A stretch of DNA of 57,063 nt from Aminivibrio sp. (GCF_016756745.1 NZ_JAESIH010000068.1:1-57063); one strand, 5' to 3'; counted from the first letter of the stretch, positions 15,286 to 24,078 are shown. The notes: generated by a model from the sequence alone, not told the origin. Translations and numbers: made by a program.

Positions 15286-16677
15286 CTAGACGGAGACTTC
15301 CCTGAGGAAGAGCTTTTCCGCCAGTTCGGTCACCTCGAGGGCCTGGGCGCTGTAATCGGGGCGCCCCATGAGACCGTAGGTATAGTTCTTTCCCTGCTCC
15401 ACCCCCGGCTGGTCGAAGGGGTTCACGTCCAGGATGTACCCGGCCAGGGCCGTCACATACTCGTAGAACTGGATCATGGCTCCCATGCGGCGCTCGTCGA
15501 GCTTCGGGATCTCGATGGAGACCACCGGTTTTCCTGACTTCGCGATGGCTGCCGCCGTCGAGATGGCCTCATACCGCCGCAGAGAGTTCATGGATTGCCC
15601 GAAGAGGTAGGACAGGGACACCAGGGTCTTTTCCTCCGTCTCGGGAATGATGATTTCCTCCGTCGGGTCGGCCACCGTCATCACGGTAAAAAGCTTGTCG
15701 TCGGGGCCTTCGGTGTAGAGCTGGATCTGGGAGTGCTGGTCGATAGCGCCGAGGGCCCGCACGGGGGTCGATCCCGTTCCGTTCTTCCCCAGGCTTTCGC
15801 CCCAGAGCTGGGCAAACCATTCGCAGAACCTCTCCAGGGCGTCCTCGTAGGGCATGAGGACCGTCATGTTCCTCCCCTGTCTGTAATGGGCCACCGAGAG
15901 TGCGGCCAGAAGCCAGGCGGGGTTTTCGACGATGGTGTTCCTCGCCGCGAGCTTTCCGTCCATCTCGGCCGCTCCCTCGAGCAGCTTGTCGGCCTGTATA
16001 CCCAGGGCGACGGCGGAGAGAAGCCCGACGGGGGAGAGCACGGAGAAGCGCCCGCCCACATCGGCGGGCAGAACGAGGCGCCGGCAGCCGATCTCGTCGG
16101 CGAAGGGCCGGAGAACCCCCTTCTCTTCATCGGTGATGACCACCACGTGCTCCGCCGCTTTTTTCGGGCCGAGATCCACCTTGAGCCGGTCCCAAAAGAA
16201 AAGGAAATTCGCCATGGTCTCGGCGGTGCTTCCCGATTTGCTGATGACGGTGAACACTGTCTGCCCGGGATCGATGAGGTTCCAGATCGCCCGGTTGTCG
16301 GCCGGGTCCACGTTGTCCGACATGTAGAACCTCGGACCCTGCCGTTTCGCACGGGGCAGCTCGTTCCAGTACGGAGGAAGCAACGCCCCATGGAGCATGA
16401 GATTGCCGAGGGCCGAGCCGCCGATGCCCACCTGGACCATGGCGTCGAAGCCGGAAATCCACTTCCCCGTCTTCTCCACATCGGCGATGTCCCGGGAAGG
16501 GAGGTTGATCCAGCCCACGCCGTCCTGACCTTCGGAAGCTGCCTCCCGAAGCCGGGCATCCCCTTTCCGGAGTATCTCCTCATACCCGGCGACGGTCTCC
16601 ATGCCTACCGCGCCGTCTACAGCCATTCCATAGGACAGAGTGAGCAGTTCCGATACCGTTCCCGATCTTCGAAGCAC
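15286..16677 (-). CDS. pgi: Glucose-6-phosphate isomerase
   Basis: This 463-residue protein matches short bacterial Pgi. It has a VGIGGSALGNLMLHG phosphate-binding turn, the sugar-phosphate motif VISKSGSTAETMANFLFFWDR, GGRFSVLSPVGLL, the DQHSQIQLYTEGP His region, and the C-terminal DQPGVEQGKNYTYGLMG with catalytic Lys. It interconverts glucose-6-phosphate and fructose-6-phosphate. Start is GTG 16677 with GAGGAAGGGG eight bases upstream. It lies 23 bp after the glutaredoxin-like gene and is probably transcribed with it. Confidence 0.93.
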   Translation of the reverse strand: MLRRSGTVSELLTLSYGMAVDGAVGMETVAGYEEILRKGDARLREAASEGQDGVGWINLPSRDIADVEKTGKWISGFDAMVQVGIGGSALGNLMLHGALLPPYWNELPRAKRQGPRFYMSDNVDPADNRAIWNLIDPGQTVFTVISKSGSTAETMANFLFFWDRLKVDLGPKKAAEHVVVITDEEKGVLRPFADEIGCRRLVLPADVGGRFSVLSPVGLLSAVALGIQADKLLEGAAEMDGKLAARNTIVENPAWLLAALSVAHYRQGRNMTVLMPYEDALERFCEWFAQLWGESLGKNGTGSTPVRALGAIDQHSQIQLYTEGPDDKLFTVMTVADPTEEIIIPETEEKTLVSLSYLFGQSMNSLRRYEAISTAAAIAKSGKPVVSIEIPKLDERRMGAMIQFYEYVTALAGYILDVNPFDQPGVEQGKNYTYGLMGRPDYSAQALEVTELAEKLFLREVSV

Positions 16678-16700
16678 GACGTCAACCCCTTCCTCTCAGG

Positions 16701-16937
16701 CTACTGTTCCTGGTTCGCCAGCTCCGCGTCAATAGCCTCCGGGTTGTACCCGACGATATACTTCTCGCCGATCTGCGTGACGGGTACTCCCATCTGGCCC
16801 GTCTTCCGGACCATTTCCATGGCAGCCTCCCGGTTCGCCTGAACATCCACGCTCTCGAAAGCGACACCCTTTCCGTCAAGATACTCCTTCACTTTGGCGC
16901 ACCACGGGCACGTCTTCGTCGAATAAACTTTTATCAT
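16701..16937 (-). CDS. Glutaredoxin-like protein
   Basis: This 78-residue protein is a single thioredoxin-fold domain of the NrdH/glutaredoxin group. It has active site KTCPWCAKVKEYL, cis-Pro segment QMGVPVTQIGEKYIVGYNPEAIDA and no extra domains. It would catalyse thiol-disulfide or persulfide exchange in the cytoplasm. The ATG at 16937 lies nine bases after AAGGAGG; a TTG codon just before it is also in frame. An inverted repeat of CsoR/CstR type (16958-16980) sits directly upstream, between this gene and the divergent NuoE/NuoF operon. Confidence 0.88.
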   Translation of the reverse strand: MIKVYSTKTCPWCAKVKEYLDGKGVAFESVDVQANREAAMEMVRKTGQMGVPVTQIGEKYIVGYNPEAIDAELANQEQ

Positions 16938-16957
16938 CAATCGGCACCTCCTTGAAA

Positions 16958-16980
16958 TATATACCCATAAAGGGTATATA
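16958..16980. promoter_or_regulatory. Inverted-repeat operator candidate, CsoR/CstR-like
   Basis: TATATACCC and GGGTATATA form a perfect 9-bp inverted repeat around the five bases ATAAA. The ATACCC...GGGTAT layout resembles operators of the CsoR family (copper or persulfide sensors). A half-like ATACCCTTT follows at 16987. On the other side, a TATAAT at 17053-17058 without a good -35 is the likely -10 box of the divergent NuoE-like operon. The factor is inferred, not shown. Confidence 0.45.
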
Positions 16981-17108
16981 AGAAAATACCCTTTCAGTCA
17001 AGTTCATTATATACCGAATTTCACCGGGAGAGAAAAATTCGGTCATTGGGAGTATAATGCATACCATATCCGGGGTATTTCACCGAAAATATGCAAGGAG
17101 GAAATGGA

Positions 17109-17609
17109 ATGACCATATCTGCGGCAACCCTCGCGCGTTCAGATCTGGAGACCCGTCTCCTCCCTCTCGCAGACCGCTACAGAGGGAAAAAGGGCATTAC
17201 GATTCCCCTGCTGGCCGATATGCAGAGGGAAATGGGCTACATCGGCCCCGAAGCGGTGGATTTCATGGCGAAAGAGCTGGACATCCCCGCAGCGGAGATG
17301 TTCGGCGTCGCCACCTTCTATGCCATGTTCCGGCTCCAGCCGGAGGGCAGATACGTGGTTCGGCTCTGCCGGGGAACGGCCTGCCACGTCCAGGGCTCGG
17401 CCCGCATCGGAGAGCAGATCCAGCGTCATCTCGGGGTGCAGGAGGGAGAGACCACGAAAGACGGTCTGTTCACCCTGCAGTACGTGGCCTGCCTCGGCTG
17501 CTGCAGTCTCGCTCCCGTGATGATGGTGGGAGAAGAGGTTCACGGAAGACTGACGCCGGAAAAAGCCGTGGACGTGCTTGAAGCCGTCAGGGCTTCCCAG
17601 CGGGAATAG
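17109..17609 (+). CDS. NuoE-like [2Fe-2S] subunit of a NADH-dependent complex (HndA/HydC type)
   Basis: This 166-residue protein has the helical N-terminus of NuoE (LLPLADRYRGKKGITIPLLADMQREMGYI, then MFGVATFYAMFRLQPEGRY) and the thioredoxin-like [2Fe-2S] ligands CRGTAC (about residue 88) and CLGCC (about 129). It passes electrons to the FMN/NADH subunit encoded next. Start is ATG 17109, six bases after AAGGAGG; the frame also opens at 17091, but that lies in the Shine-Dalgarno. It is the first gene of a three-gene operon. Homologues are in HydABC hydrogenases, HndABCD, NAD-linked formate dehydrogenases and Stn transhydrogenases. Confidence 0.92.
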   Translation: MTISAATLARSDLETRLLPLADRYRGKKGITIPLLADMQREMGYIGPEAVDFMAKELDIPAAEMFGVATFYAMFRLQPEGRYVVRLCRGTACHVQGSARIGEQIQRHLGVQEGETTKDGLFTLQYVACLGCCSLAPVMMVGEEVHGRLTPEKAVDVLEAVRASQRE

Positions 17610-17622
17610 GGAGGTACGCACA

Positions 17623-19389
17623 ATGCCCAAGACTATCGTGAAGGTCGGACTGGCGAGCTGCGGTGTGGCAGCGGGAGCGGTCCCCATTTATGAAACCCTC
17701 ACGGGAATCCTTGCAGGTCGGGACGACGTGGAAATCAAGAAGGTCGGCTGCATCGGCCTCTGCTACATGGAGCCCATCGTGGAAGTGGAGCGGGACGGCA
17801 AATCCATCACCTACGGCAAGGTGGACACAGCCATGGCCAAAGAGATCGCCGAATCCCACGTGAACCGGGGGGAGATCGTCCTTCGGGGCGTCATCCTCGA
17901 CCCGGAGAGCACGGCCTGCGAGAACGAGCGCATGGACAGCCAGGTCCGCATTGTCCTCCGGAACAGCGGCCTCATCGATCCTGAGAAAATTGAAGAGTAC
18001 ATTGCCCGCGACGGCTACAAGGCACTGGAAAAAGCCTTCTCCATGAGCCCCCTCCAGGTCATCGACGAAGTCCTCGCCAGCGGCCTCCGCGGCCGTGGCG
18101 GAGCAGGCTTTCCCACGGGGCTGAAATGGAAGTTCGCCAACGGGGCGAAGGGGGACAAGAAGTACTTCGTCTGCAACGCCGACGAGGGCGACCCCGGCGC
18201 CTTCATGGACCGCTCTGTCCTCGAGAGCGACCCCCACAGCATCATCGAGGGAATGGCCATCGGCGCCTACGCCATCGGGTCCGACGAGGGCATCATCTAC
18301 TGCCGGGCGGAATACCCCCTGGCCATAAAGCACCTGAACGTGGCCCTGGACCAAGCCCGGGAGAAGGGTTTCCTCGGGAAGAATATCCTTGGGTCCGGCT
18401 TCTCCTTCGACATCCATATAAAGGAAGGGGCGGGCGCCTTCGTCTGCGGCGAGGAAACCGCCATGATCGCCTCCATCGAGGGACGGAGGGGCATGCCCCG
18501 GCCGCGGCCTCCCTTCCCGGCCAACAGCGGCGTCTTCGGCAAGCCCACGAACATCAACAACGTGGAGACCATCGCCAACATCCCCTGGATTCTGATGAAC
18601 GGGGCGGCGAAGTTTGCCGAATACGGCATCGGCAAGAGCCGGGGCACCAAGGTCTTCGCCCTGGCGGGAAAGATCAAGAAAGGCGGTCTCGCCGAGGTCC
18701 CCATGGGAATGCCCCTGCGGGAGGTCATCTTCAAGGTGGCAGGCGGCATCGCCGAGAACAAGAAGTTCAAGGCGGTCCAGCTCGGCGGCCCCTCGGGAGG
18801 GTGCATCCCCGAATCGCTGCTGGACACACCGGTGGACTATGAATCCATCAACGCCACGGGGGCCATCATGGGCTCCGGCGGCATGGTAGTCATGGACGAG
18901 ACCACCTGCATCGTGGACGTGGCCAAGTTCTTCCTGGCCTTCGTCCAAAAGGAGTCCTGCGGCAAATGCCCCTTCTGCCGCATCGGCACCAAGAGAATGC
19001 TCGAGATCCTGGAGCGGATCACCGAAGGCAAAGGGGCCATGGAGGACCTGGACACCCTGCTCTACCTGGCCCACCAGGTGAAGGAGGGTTCCCTCTGCGG
19101 CCTCGGCCAGACTGCGCCGAACCCGGTGATGACCACGCTGAAATATTTCCGGGAGGAGTACGAGGCCCATATCCGGGACAAAAAGTGCCCCGCCAAGGTA
19201 TGCACCGGTCTCATTCATTACGTCGTCGACCCGGCCGTATGCATCGGCTGCACGAAATGCGCCCGGAACTGCCCCGTCTCCTGCATCGCTGGAGAAGTGA
19301 AGAAACCCCACGTCATCGACGACGAGAAGTGCATCCGCTGCGGACAGTGCAAGAAGGTCTGCCCCGTGGGCGCCATCTCGGTGGAATAA
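17623..19389 (+). CDS. NuoF-like NADH/FMN subunit with extra ferredoxin domains (HydB/HndC/BfuB type)
   Basis: This 588-residue protein is ordered as follows. A thioredoxin-like [2Fe-2S] domain (residues 1-90, ASCGVAAGA and GCIGLCYME) comes first. The 51-kDa core has NADH-loop GLRGRGGAGFPTGLKW (about 160), FMN site NADEGDPGAFMDR (about 185) and the [4Fe-4S] ligands ESCGKCPFCRIGT with a distant Cys in GSLCGLGQTAPNPV. The C-terminal 2x[4Fe-4S] ferredoxin has CIGCTKCARNCPVSC and CIRCGQCKKVCPVGAI. This layout is that of the flavin subunit of electron-bifurcating hydrogenases and transhydrogenases. The ATG at 17623 has AGGGAGG upstream. It lies between the NuoE-like and the large fusion genes. Confidence 0.93.
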   Translation: MPKTIVKVGLASCGVAAGAVPIYETLTGILAGRDDVEIKKVGCIGLCYMEPIVEVERDGKSITYGKVDTAMAKEIAESHVNRGEIVLRGVILDPESTACENERMDSQVRIVLRNSGLIDPEKIEEYIARDGYKALEKAFSMSPLQVIDEVLASGLRGRGGAGFPTGLKWKFANGAKGDKKYFVCNADEGDPGAFMDRSVLESDPHSIIEGMAIGAYAIGSDEGIIYCRAEYPLAIKHLNVALDQAREKGFLGKNILGSGFSFDIHIKEGAGAFVCGEETAMIASIEGRRGMPRPRPPFPANSGVFGKPTNINNVETIANIPWILMNGAAKFAEYGIGKSRGTKVFALAGKIKKGGLAEVPMGMPLREVIFKVAGGIAENKKFKAVQLGGPSGGCIPESLLDTPVDYESINATGAIMGSGGMVVMDETTCIVDVAKFFLAFVQKESCGKCPFCRIGTKRMLEILERITEGKGAMEDLDTLLYLAHQVKEGSLCGLGQTAPNPVMTTLKYFREEYEAHIRDKKCPAKVCTGLIHYVVDPAVCIGCTKCARNCPVSCIAGEVKKPHVIDDEKCIRCGQCKKVCPVGAISVE

Positions 19390-19414
19390 CCTTTCGGGAG
19401 GATTTCGAGCTGCC

Positions 19415-22400
19415 ATGAAGAAAAACATAAAGGTCACACTCAACGGAAAAACAGTCTACGGGTACGAGGGGCAGAGAATACTCGATCTCTGCGCCGACTG
19501 CGGCGTGGAAATACCCACCCTCTGCTACGACCGCCACCTGAGCCTCCACGGGGGCTGCTCCGTCTGCCTCGTGGAAGTGGAGGGTGCAAAAACCCTGCTC
19601 CGGGCGTGCGCCAACACCATCGTCCAGAACATGGTCATCAGGACCGAGACAGAGAAGGCCGTGAGCGCCCGCCGGACCGCCCTGGAACTGCTGCTCTCCG
19701 ACCACGTGGGCGACTGCCGCCCCCCCTGCACCCTCACCTGTCCGGCCAACGGAAACGTCCAGGCTTACATCAATCTGGCCGCCCAGGGGAAATACCAGGA
19801 ATCCCTCGACACGCTCCACCATCACGTCACCCTCCCTGCGTGCATCGGCCGGGTCTGCCCCGCCCCCTGCGAGAAGAAGTGCCGCAGGAATTTCGTGGAC
19901 GACGCGCCCGTGTCAATTAAGGAGATCAAGCGGTTCGTCGGCGACTGGGCATTGAAGAACGACTATCTCGGCGTCATCCCCGAGACCGGGGACAACGGAA
20001 AGACCGTCGCCGTCGTGGGGGGCGGCCCCGCCGGCATCTCCGCGGCCTACTACCTGCGCCTGAAAGGCTACCGACCGGTCATCTTCGAGAAGGAAGCCCT
20101 TCTCGGCGGTATGATGCGCTACGGCATTCCCGACTACCGCCTTCCCCAGGCCATTCTCCAGAAGGAGATCGACTGGCTCCTCGCCCACGGCGTGGAGGTG
20201 CGCACCGGCATGACCCTGGGAAAGAACATCACCCTCGACGAACTCCGCAGGAATTTCGACGGCGTCATCCTCGCCATGGGCTGCTGGAAGTCCTCCCCCA
20301 TGCGGGTGCCCGGAGAGGACCTGGACGGAGTCCTGGGTGGGATCAACTTCCTCTACGACGTGAAGACCAACCCCGACGCAAGAATCGGCAGAAGGGTGGC
20401 CGTGGTGGGAGGAGGCAACACCGCCATGGACGCCTGCCGCTCGGCCCGCCGCCTCGGCGCCGAGGAAGTGTCGGTGCTCTACAGGAGGAGCCGGGAGGAG
20501 ATGCCCGCCGACGATCTCGAGATCGAAGAGGCCACCGAAGAAGGGGTGAACTTCATCTTCCTGGCGGCCCCAAAATCAATCGAGGGGAACGGCAAGGTGG
20601 AACGGGTGGTCTGCGAGCGGATGGAGCTCGGGGAACCGGATGCCTCCGGGCGGCGGAGCCCCGTGCCTACGGGGGAGACCTTCGTCCTCGAGGTTGATAC
20701 GGTCATCGCCGCCGTGGGGCAGGCCATCGACTTCTCAGGGGTGCCCTCGGAACTGCATGACGGCCGGAAGATGAAGGTCGGTCCCGACTACGACACTCCC
20801 CTCCCGGGAGTATTCGTGTGCGGCGACCAGCAGACGGGGCCGAAGATCGCCATCGAGGCCATCGGCAACGGCCACTGGGCCGCCGACTCCCTGGATCACT
20901 ACCTGACCCGGGGAACGCCGAAAAAACCCTTCTTCTACGATATCGTCCGGACGGACCTCGGCCCCGAGGACTTCAGTCACGTGGAGAAAACCGTCCAGGA
21001 ACACGTGCCCATCGTGAGCGGAGAGACACGGCTCGCAAAGCCCTTCGAGGAGTACAGCCCCGGACTGACGGAGGAGCAGACCCTCCGGGACGCGAAGAGG
21101 TGCATGGAGTGCGGCTGCGCCGACGTCTTCGAGTGCAGGCTCCGGAAATACGCCACCACCCACGAGGTACAGCCGGAGAAGCTTGCCGGTGAGCACATTG
21201 CCAAGTTTGAGGATGCGAACCAGTACTATATCCGGAACCTGGACAAGTGCATCCTCTGTTCCAAGTGCGTTCGAGCCTGCGACGAGATCTCCGGCTTCCA
21301 CGCCATCGACTTTGCGAAGCGGGGCTTCGATTCGGTGCTGACGCCCCAGTTCTACAACGACATGGAACACTCCGACTGCACCTTCTGCGGACTCTGCACC
21401 CAGGTCTGCCCCGTGGGAGCCCTCATGGAGAAGCGGGCCGAGCGGTGGCCTCACCTGGAGGTGCCGGAGATAATCAAGACCACCTGCCGGATGTGCTCCG
21501 TGGGCTGCGAACTCGACCTCAACCTGGACCGCAGGCGCTCCCGTATCGTCCGAGTCACCACCGACCCGGACAATCCGACGGCCCCCACCTTCGGGTCGTG
21601 CTGCTTCATGGGACGGTACGGTTTCAGGGACGTGAAGGACTCGGGGAACTTTGACCCGGCAGTGAACGGCGAGTCCGTGTCCCTTGACGAAGCCGCGGCC
21701 GCCTTCGACAACCTTGCCTCCAGGAAGGGCGCAATCTACGTGGCGGGGACGAACCTCACTCTGCAGGAGGCGAAAGCTCTCCGCGACTACGCTGCTCTCC
21801 GCACACCGGAGGCTGTCATTTCCGCGGCGGAAGGAGCGGAATTCCTGCCCTACCTCGCCGAGGCGGGGAAGAGAAAGGATGCCGTCCGGGCTTCCTACGC
21901 CTCCTTCAACGAAGGCGACGCCTTCCTGCTCCTGGGGGCGAACACCGACGAAGACCAGCCCGTGCTGACATCGTGGCTGCGGAGGGCCATGCGGCACCGG
22001 AAAGCATCAGTGGTCTGTCTCGGCGGCACCCCGGGCATACTCGACAGGGGAGACACCGTGATCCTCGCCCCCGAAGAGGGCAAACAGGAGGAAGCGATCC
22101 GGTCCCTCACCGCTGCCGTTCAGGCAACCAGGGAGAAGGCCCCTGTCGATTTCGCGGCCCTGGCAGGGAAGGCAGGCCTGTGCCCCGGAACCTTCGAAAA
22201 GGCTGCCGCTCTCCTTGCCGCCGCGAAGCACCCTGTCACCCTCATGGGAGCGGGACTGCCGGCGAGTGCCTCTTTCGACCTCTCTTCGGCCCTTCAGGGA
22301 GGCCGGTACCTTCTTCTCTTCAAAGGAGCGGGAACGGCGGGACTGCTCTCCGTATTCCCGGAGGTTCTCTCCGTCGCCGAAGCAAAGAAGAACCGGCCGT

Positions 22401-22702
22401 CGCCGGTACTCTTCCTCGGGATCACCCCGGAGGAGGCTGGATTCACGGAAGGCGACCTCAACGGAACGGAATATGCCGTTCTCGCCGCTGATTCCTCTCC
22501 TCTTTCGGAGAAGGCGTCCGTTCTTCTGCCCCTTCGTCCGTGGCCGGAAAAGGAAGGCACCACGGTGAACCTGGAGGGCAGGGAGCTCCCCGTCCGGAAG
22601 GGACCCCTTGCGAAAAAGACGGGAAGGAACATCTGTGACGTTCTTTCAAGGGCGGCTCTTCCCTGGGGAGGAAAAATTCCCTCGAACCCCGTTGTGCGCT
22701 GA
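19415..22702 (+). CDS. Fusion of [2Fe-2S] domain, GltD/NfnB-type flavoprotein and NuoG/FdhA-like iron-sulfur region
   Basis: This 1095-residue protein has the following domains. (1) A [2Fe-2S] domain with Cys37, 48, 51 and 65. (2) A GltD-type N-terminal cluster region with HVGDCRPPCTLTCPANGN and CIGRVCPAPCEKKC (about 105-160). (3) A FAD site VAVVGGGPAGISAAYYL (about 190) and NADPH site VAVVGGGNTAMDACRSA (about 326), as in NfnB/GltD. (4) Two [4Fe-4S] ferredoxin motifs, CILCSKCVRACDE (about 612) and CTFCGLCTQVCPVGAL (about 655). (5) A molybdopterin-oxidoreductase-type CRMCSVGC..C segment (about 690-730) followed by 365 residues that resemble a degenerate NuoG/FdhA core. No H-cluster motif is present. 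With the two preceding genes it fits a Stn/NfnABC-type NADH-ferredoxin-NADPH transhydrogenase. That role is inference. Confidence 0.9.
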   Translation: MKKNIKVTLNGKTVYGYEGQRILDLCADCGVEIPTLCYDRHLSLHGGCSVCLVEVEGAKTLLRACANTIVQNMVIRTETEKAVSARRTALELLLSDHVGDCRPPCTLTCPANGNVQAYINLAAQGKYQESLDTLHHHVTLPACIGRVCPAPCEKKCRRNFVDDAPVSIKEIKRFVGDWALKNDYLGVIPETGDNGKTVAVVGGGPAGISAAYYLRLKGYRPVIFEKEALLGGMMRYGIPDYRLPQAILQKEIDWLLAHGVEVRTGMTLGKNITLDELRRNFDGVILAMGCWKSSPMRVPGEDLDGVLGGINFLYDVKTNPDARIGRRVAVVGGGNTAMDACRSARRLGAEEVSVLYRRSREEMPADDLEIEEATEEGVNFIFLAAPKSIEGNGKVERVVCERMELGEPDASGRRSPVPTGETFVLEVDTVIAAVGQAIDFSGVPSELHDGRKMKVGPDYDTPLPGVFVCGDQQTGPKIAIEAIGNGHWAADSLDHYLTRGTPKKPFFYDIVRTDLGPEDFSHVEKTVQEHVPIVSGETRLAKPFEEYSPGLTEEQTLRDAKRCMECGCADVFECRLRKYATTHEVQPEKLAGEHIAKFEDANQYYIRNLDKCILCSKCVRACDEISGFHAIDFAKRGFDSVLTPQFYNDMEHSDCTFCGLCTQVCPVGALMEKRAERWPHLEVPEIIKTTCRMCSVGCELDLNLDRRRSRIVRVTTDPDNPTAPTFGSCCFMGRYGFRDVKDSGNFDPAVNGESVSLDEAAAAFDNLASRKGAIYVAGTNLTLQEAKALRDYAALRTPEAVISAAEGAEFLPYLAEAGKRKDAVRASYASFNEGDAFLLLGANTDEDQPVLTSWLRRAMRHRKASVVCLGGTPGILDRGDTVILAPEEGKQEEAIRSLTAAVQATREKAPVDFAALAGKAGLCPGTFEKAAALLAAAKHPVTLMGAGLPASASFDLSSALQGGRYLLLFKGAGTAGLLSVFPEVLSVAEAKKNRPSPVLFLGITPEEAGFTEGDLNGTEYAVLAADSSPLSEKASVLLPLRPWPEKEGTTVNLEGRELPVRKGPLAKKTGRNICDVLSRAALPWGGKIPSNPVVR

Positions 22703-22728
22703 GACTGCGGCGAAACATGGTTATACCA

Positions 22729-22764
22729 ATTCAGGGGGCGGCACAAGCCGCCTCCTGAATTTTT
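22729..22764 (+). terminator. Terminator of the NuoE/NuoF/fusion operon
   Basis: ATTCAGGGGGCGGC and GCCGCCTCCTGAAT pair with loop ACAA (one mismatch), then TTTTG. Confidence 0.85.
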
Positions 22765-22784
22765 GTTGATTTTTTGTCAATCTA

Positions 22785-22813
22785 TTGACACGAAGGGCAG
22801 CCGCCTTTAGACT
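22785..22813 (+). promoter_or_regulatory. Sigma70-type promoter of the solute-binding protein gene
   Basis: A perfect TTGACA (22785-22790), a 17-base spacer, then TAGACT (22808-22813), 30 bases ahead of the start codon. Confidence 0.7.
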
Positions 22814-22842
22814 AAGCGGAAAATTTGCAGGGAGGCGAAAAA

Positions 22843-24009
22843 ATGAAACGATACGGTCTGTTTTTTGCAGTCGCGATACTCCTCGCCTTCGGCGCTGCGG
22901 CCTGTGCAGCTCCGTCGGGCGAACCCATCAAGATCGGCTACCTCGCCACGCTCACCGGCGACGGTTCCACATGGGGACAGCATGAACGGGACGGCGCCCT
23001 TCTCGCCGTGAAGGAGCTGAACGAGGCGGGCGGAGTGCTCGGACGCCCCCTGGAACTGGTGTACTACGACGTTCGCGGACGGCAGGAGGACGCCATCCAG
23101 GCAGCGCGGAGGCTTGTCCACGAAGACAAGGTGGTGGCCATCGGCGGTACCAACTACAGCGGGCTGAACATCGCCACCGCCTCGGTGGTCACCGCCGCCG
23201 GTGTTCCCCAGATCGGCACTGCGAGCACCAACCCCGCCGTGACGGTGGACCCGAAGACGGGCAAGGTACGGCCGTTCACGTTCCGGATGAGCTACACCGA
23301 CCCCTACCAGGGGAAGGTCATGGCGGACTACCTTATCAACAAGCTTGGGGTCAAGAGCGCTGCGGTCATCACCGACGTGGGCAGCGACTACTCCGAAGGC
23401 CTGAAGGAATTTTTCACTATCCGGTTCGCGGAGTTGAAGGGCGATCTGAAGGGTGTCTGGGGATTCCGGGGCGGCGACGTGGACTTCCGGGCCCAGCTCA
23501 CGGAAATGAAGGCAACCGGCGCCGAGGCGGTCGCACTTCCCATTCTCTACAAGGAGATGGGGCTGATTATGAAGCAGGCGGCAGAACTTGACTGGAAGCC
23601 TATTTTCATAGGCGGCGACGGTTTCAGCCCGAGTATGCAGGAGATCGCCGGAGACTCGATGGAGGGAAGTTACTGGGTCTATAGCATGGACCTCGGCAAT
23701 CCGCAGATGATATACCTTCTCTCCCGTTTCGAGAAAGAATACGGCGTCCCTGCGGCCGAACCGGGAAATGTTGCGTACGCATACGATCTGGTCACGTGGG
23801 TCGCCGACGCGATCAAGAGGGCTGGGAAAGCCGACCCCGTGGCGGTCAGGGATGCCATGGAAAACACGAAAGACCTCCGTCTCGTCCATTTCACCCTCAC
23901 GGTGGACAAGGAGACCCACAACCCGCTGAACAAGCCCGCCGCTATGATGCTCTGGAAGAATAAACAGCTGAACTTCCTTGAGATGTGGGCCCCCCAGGAC
24001 ACATTCTAG
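22843..24009 (+). CDS. Branched-chain amino acid-type ABC substrate-binding protein (LivK-like)
   Basis: This 388-residue protein starts with a signal peptide (MKRYGLFFAVAILLAFGAAACA). The AAAC could be a lipobox or the residues before a signal-peptidase I site. It has a type I periplasmic-binding fold: IKIGYLATLTGDGSTWGQHERDGALLAVKELNEAGGVLGRPLELVYYD, GGTNYSGLNIATASVV and a hinge FRMSYTDPYQGKVMADYL. It would bind an amino acid or related organic acid outside the membrane. ATG 22843 follows GGGAGG by seven bases. It has its own promoter and terminator, and no permease or ATPase genes of its system are in the window. The ligand cannot be read from the sequence. Confidence 0.9.
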   Translation: MKRYGLFFAVAILLAFGAAACAAPSGEPIKIGYLATLTGDGSTWGQHERDGALLAVKELNEAGGVLGRPLELVYYDVRGRQEDAIQAARRLVHEDKVVAIGGTNYSGLNIATASVVTAAGVPQIGTASTNPAVTVDPKTGKVRPFTFRMSYTDPYQGKVMADYLINKLGVKSAAVITDVGSDYSEGLKEFFTIRFAELKGDLKGVWGFRGGDVDFRAQLTEMKATGAEAVALPILYKEMGLIMKQAAELDWKPIFIGGDGFSPSMQEIAGDSMEGSYWVYSMDLGNPQMIYLLSRFEKEYGVPAAEPGNVAYAYDLVTWVADAIKRAGKADPVAVRDAMENTKDLRLVHFTLTVDKETHNPLNKPAAMMLWKNKQLNFLEMWAPQDTF

Positions 24010-24027
24010 CGCATACTCAGCACGGCA

Positions 24028-24067
24028 GGCGGAGCGGGGGAAATCAAATCCCCCGCTCCGCCTTTTT
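24028..24067 (+). terminator. Terminator after the solute-binding protein gene
   Basis: AGGCGGAGCGGGGG and CCCCCGCTCCGCCT form a 14-bp stem with nine-base loop, followed by TTTTT. Confidence 0.9.
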
Positions 24068-24078
24068 CGCCTTCCGCC

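Noticed and set aside
16876-17067. 63-codon minus-strand frame over the glutaredoxin promoter region
   Set aside because: It overlaps the operator and the glutaredoxin start, has no Shine-Dalgarno and no family resemblance.
17587-19443. 618-codon minus-strand open frame opposite the NuoF-like gene
   Set aside because: Antisense shadow; composition and lack of motifs show it is not a protein.
19415-22702. Iron-only hydrogenase catalytic subunit
   Set aside because: The large protein has HydA/HndD-like N-terminal clusters but lacks all H-cluster motifs; instead it has a GltD-type flavoprotein and a degenerate molybdopterin region.
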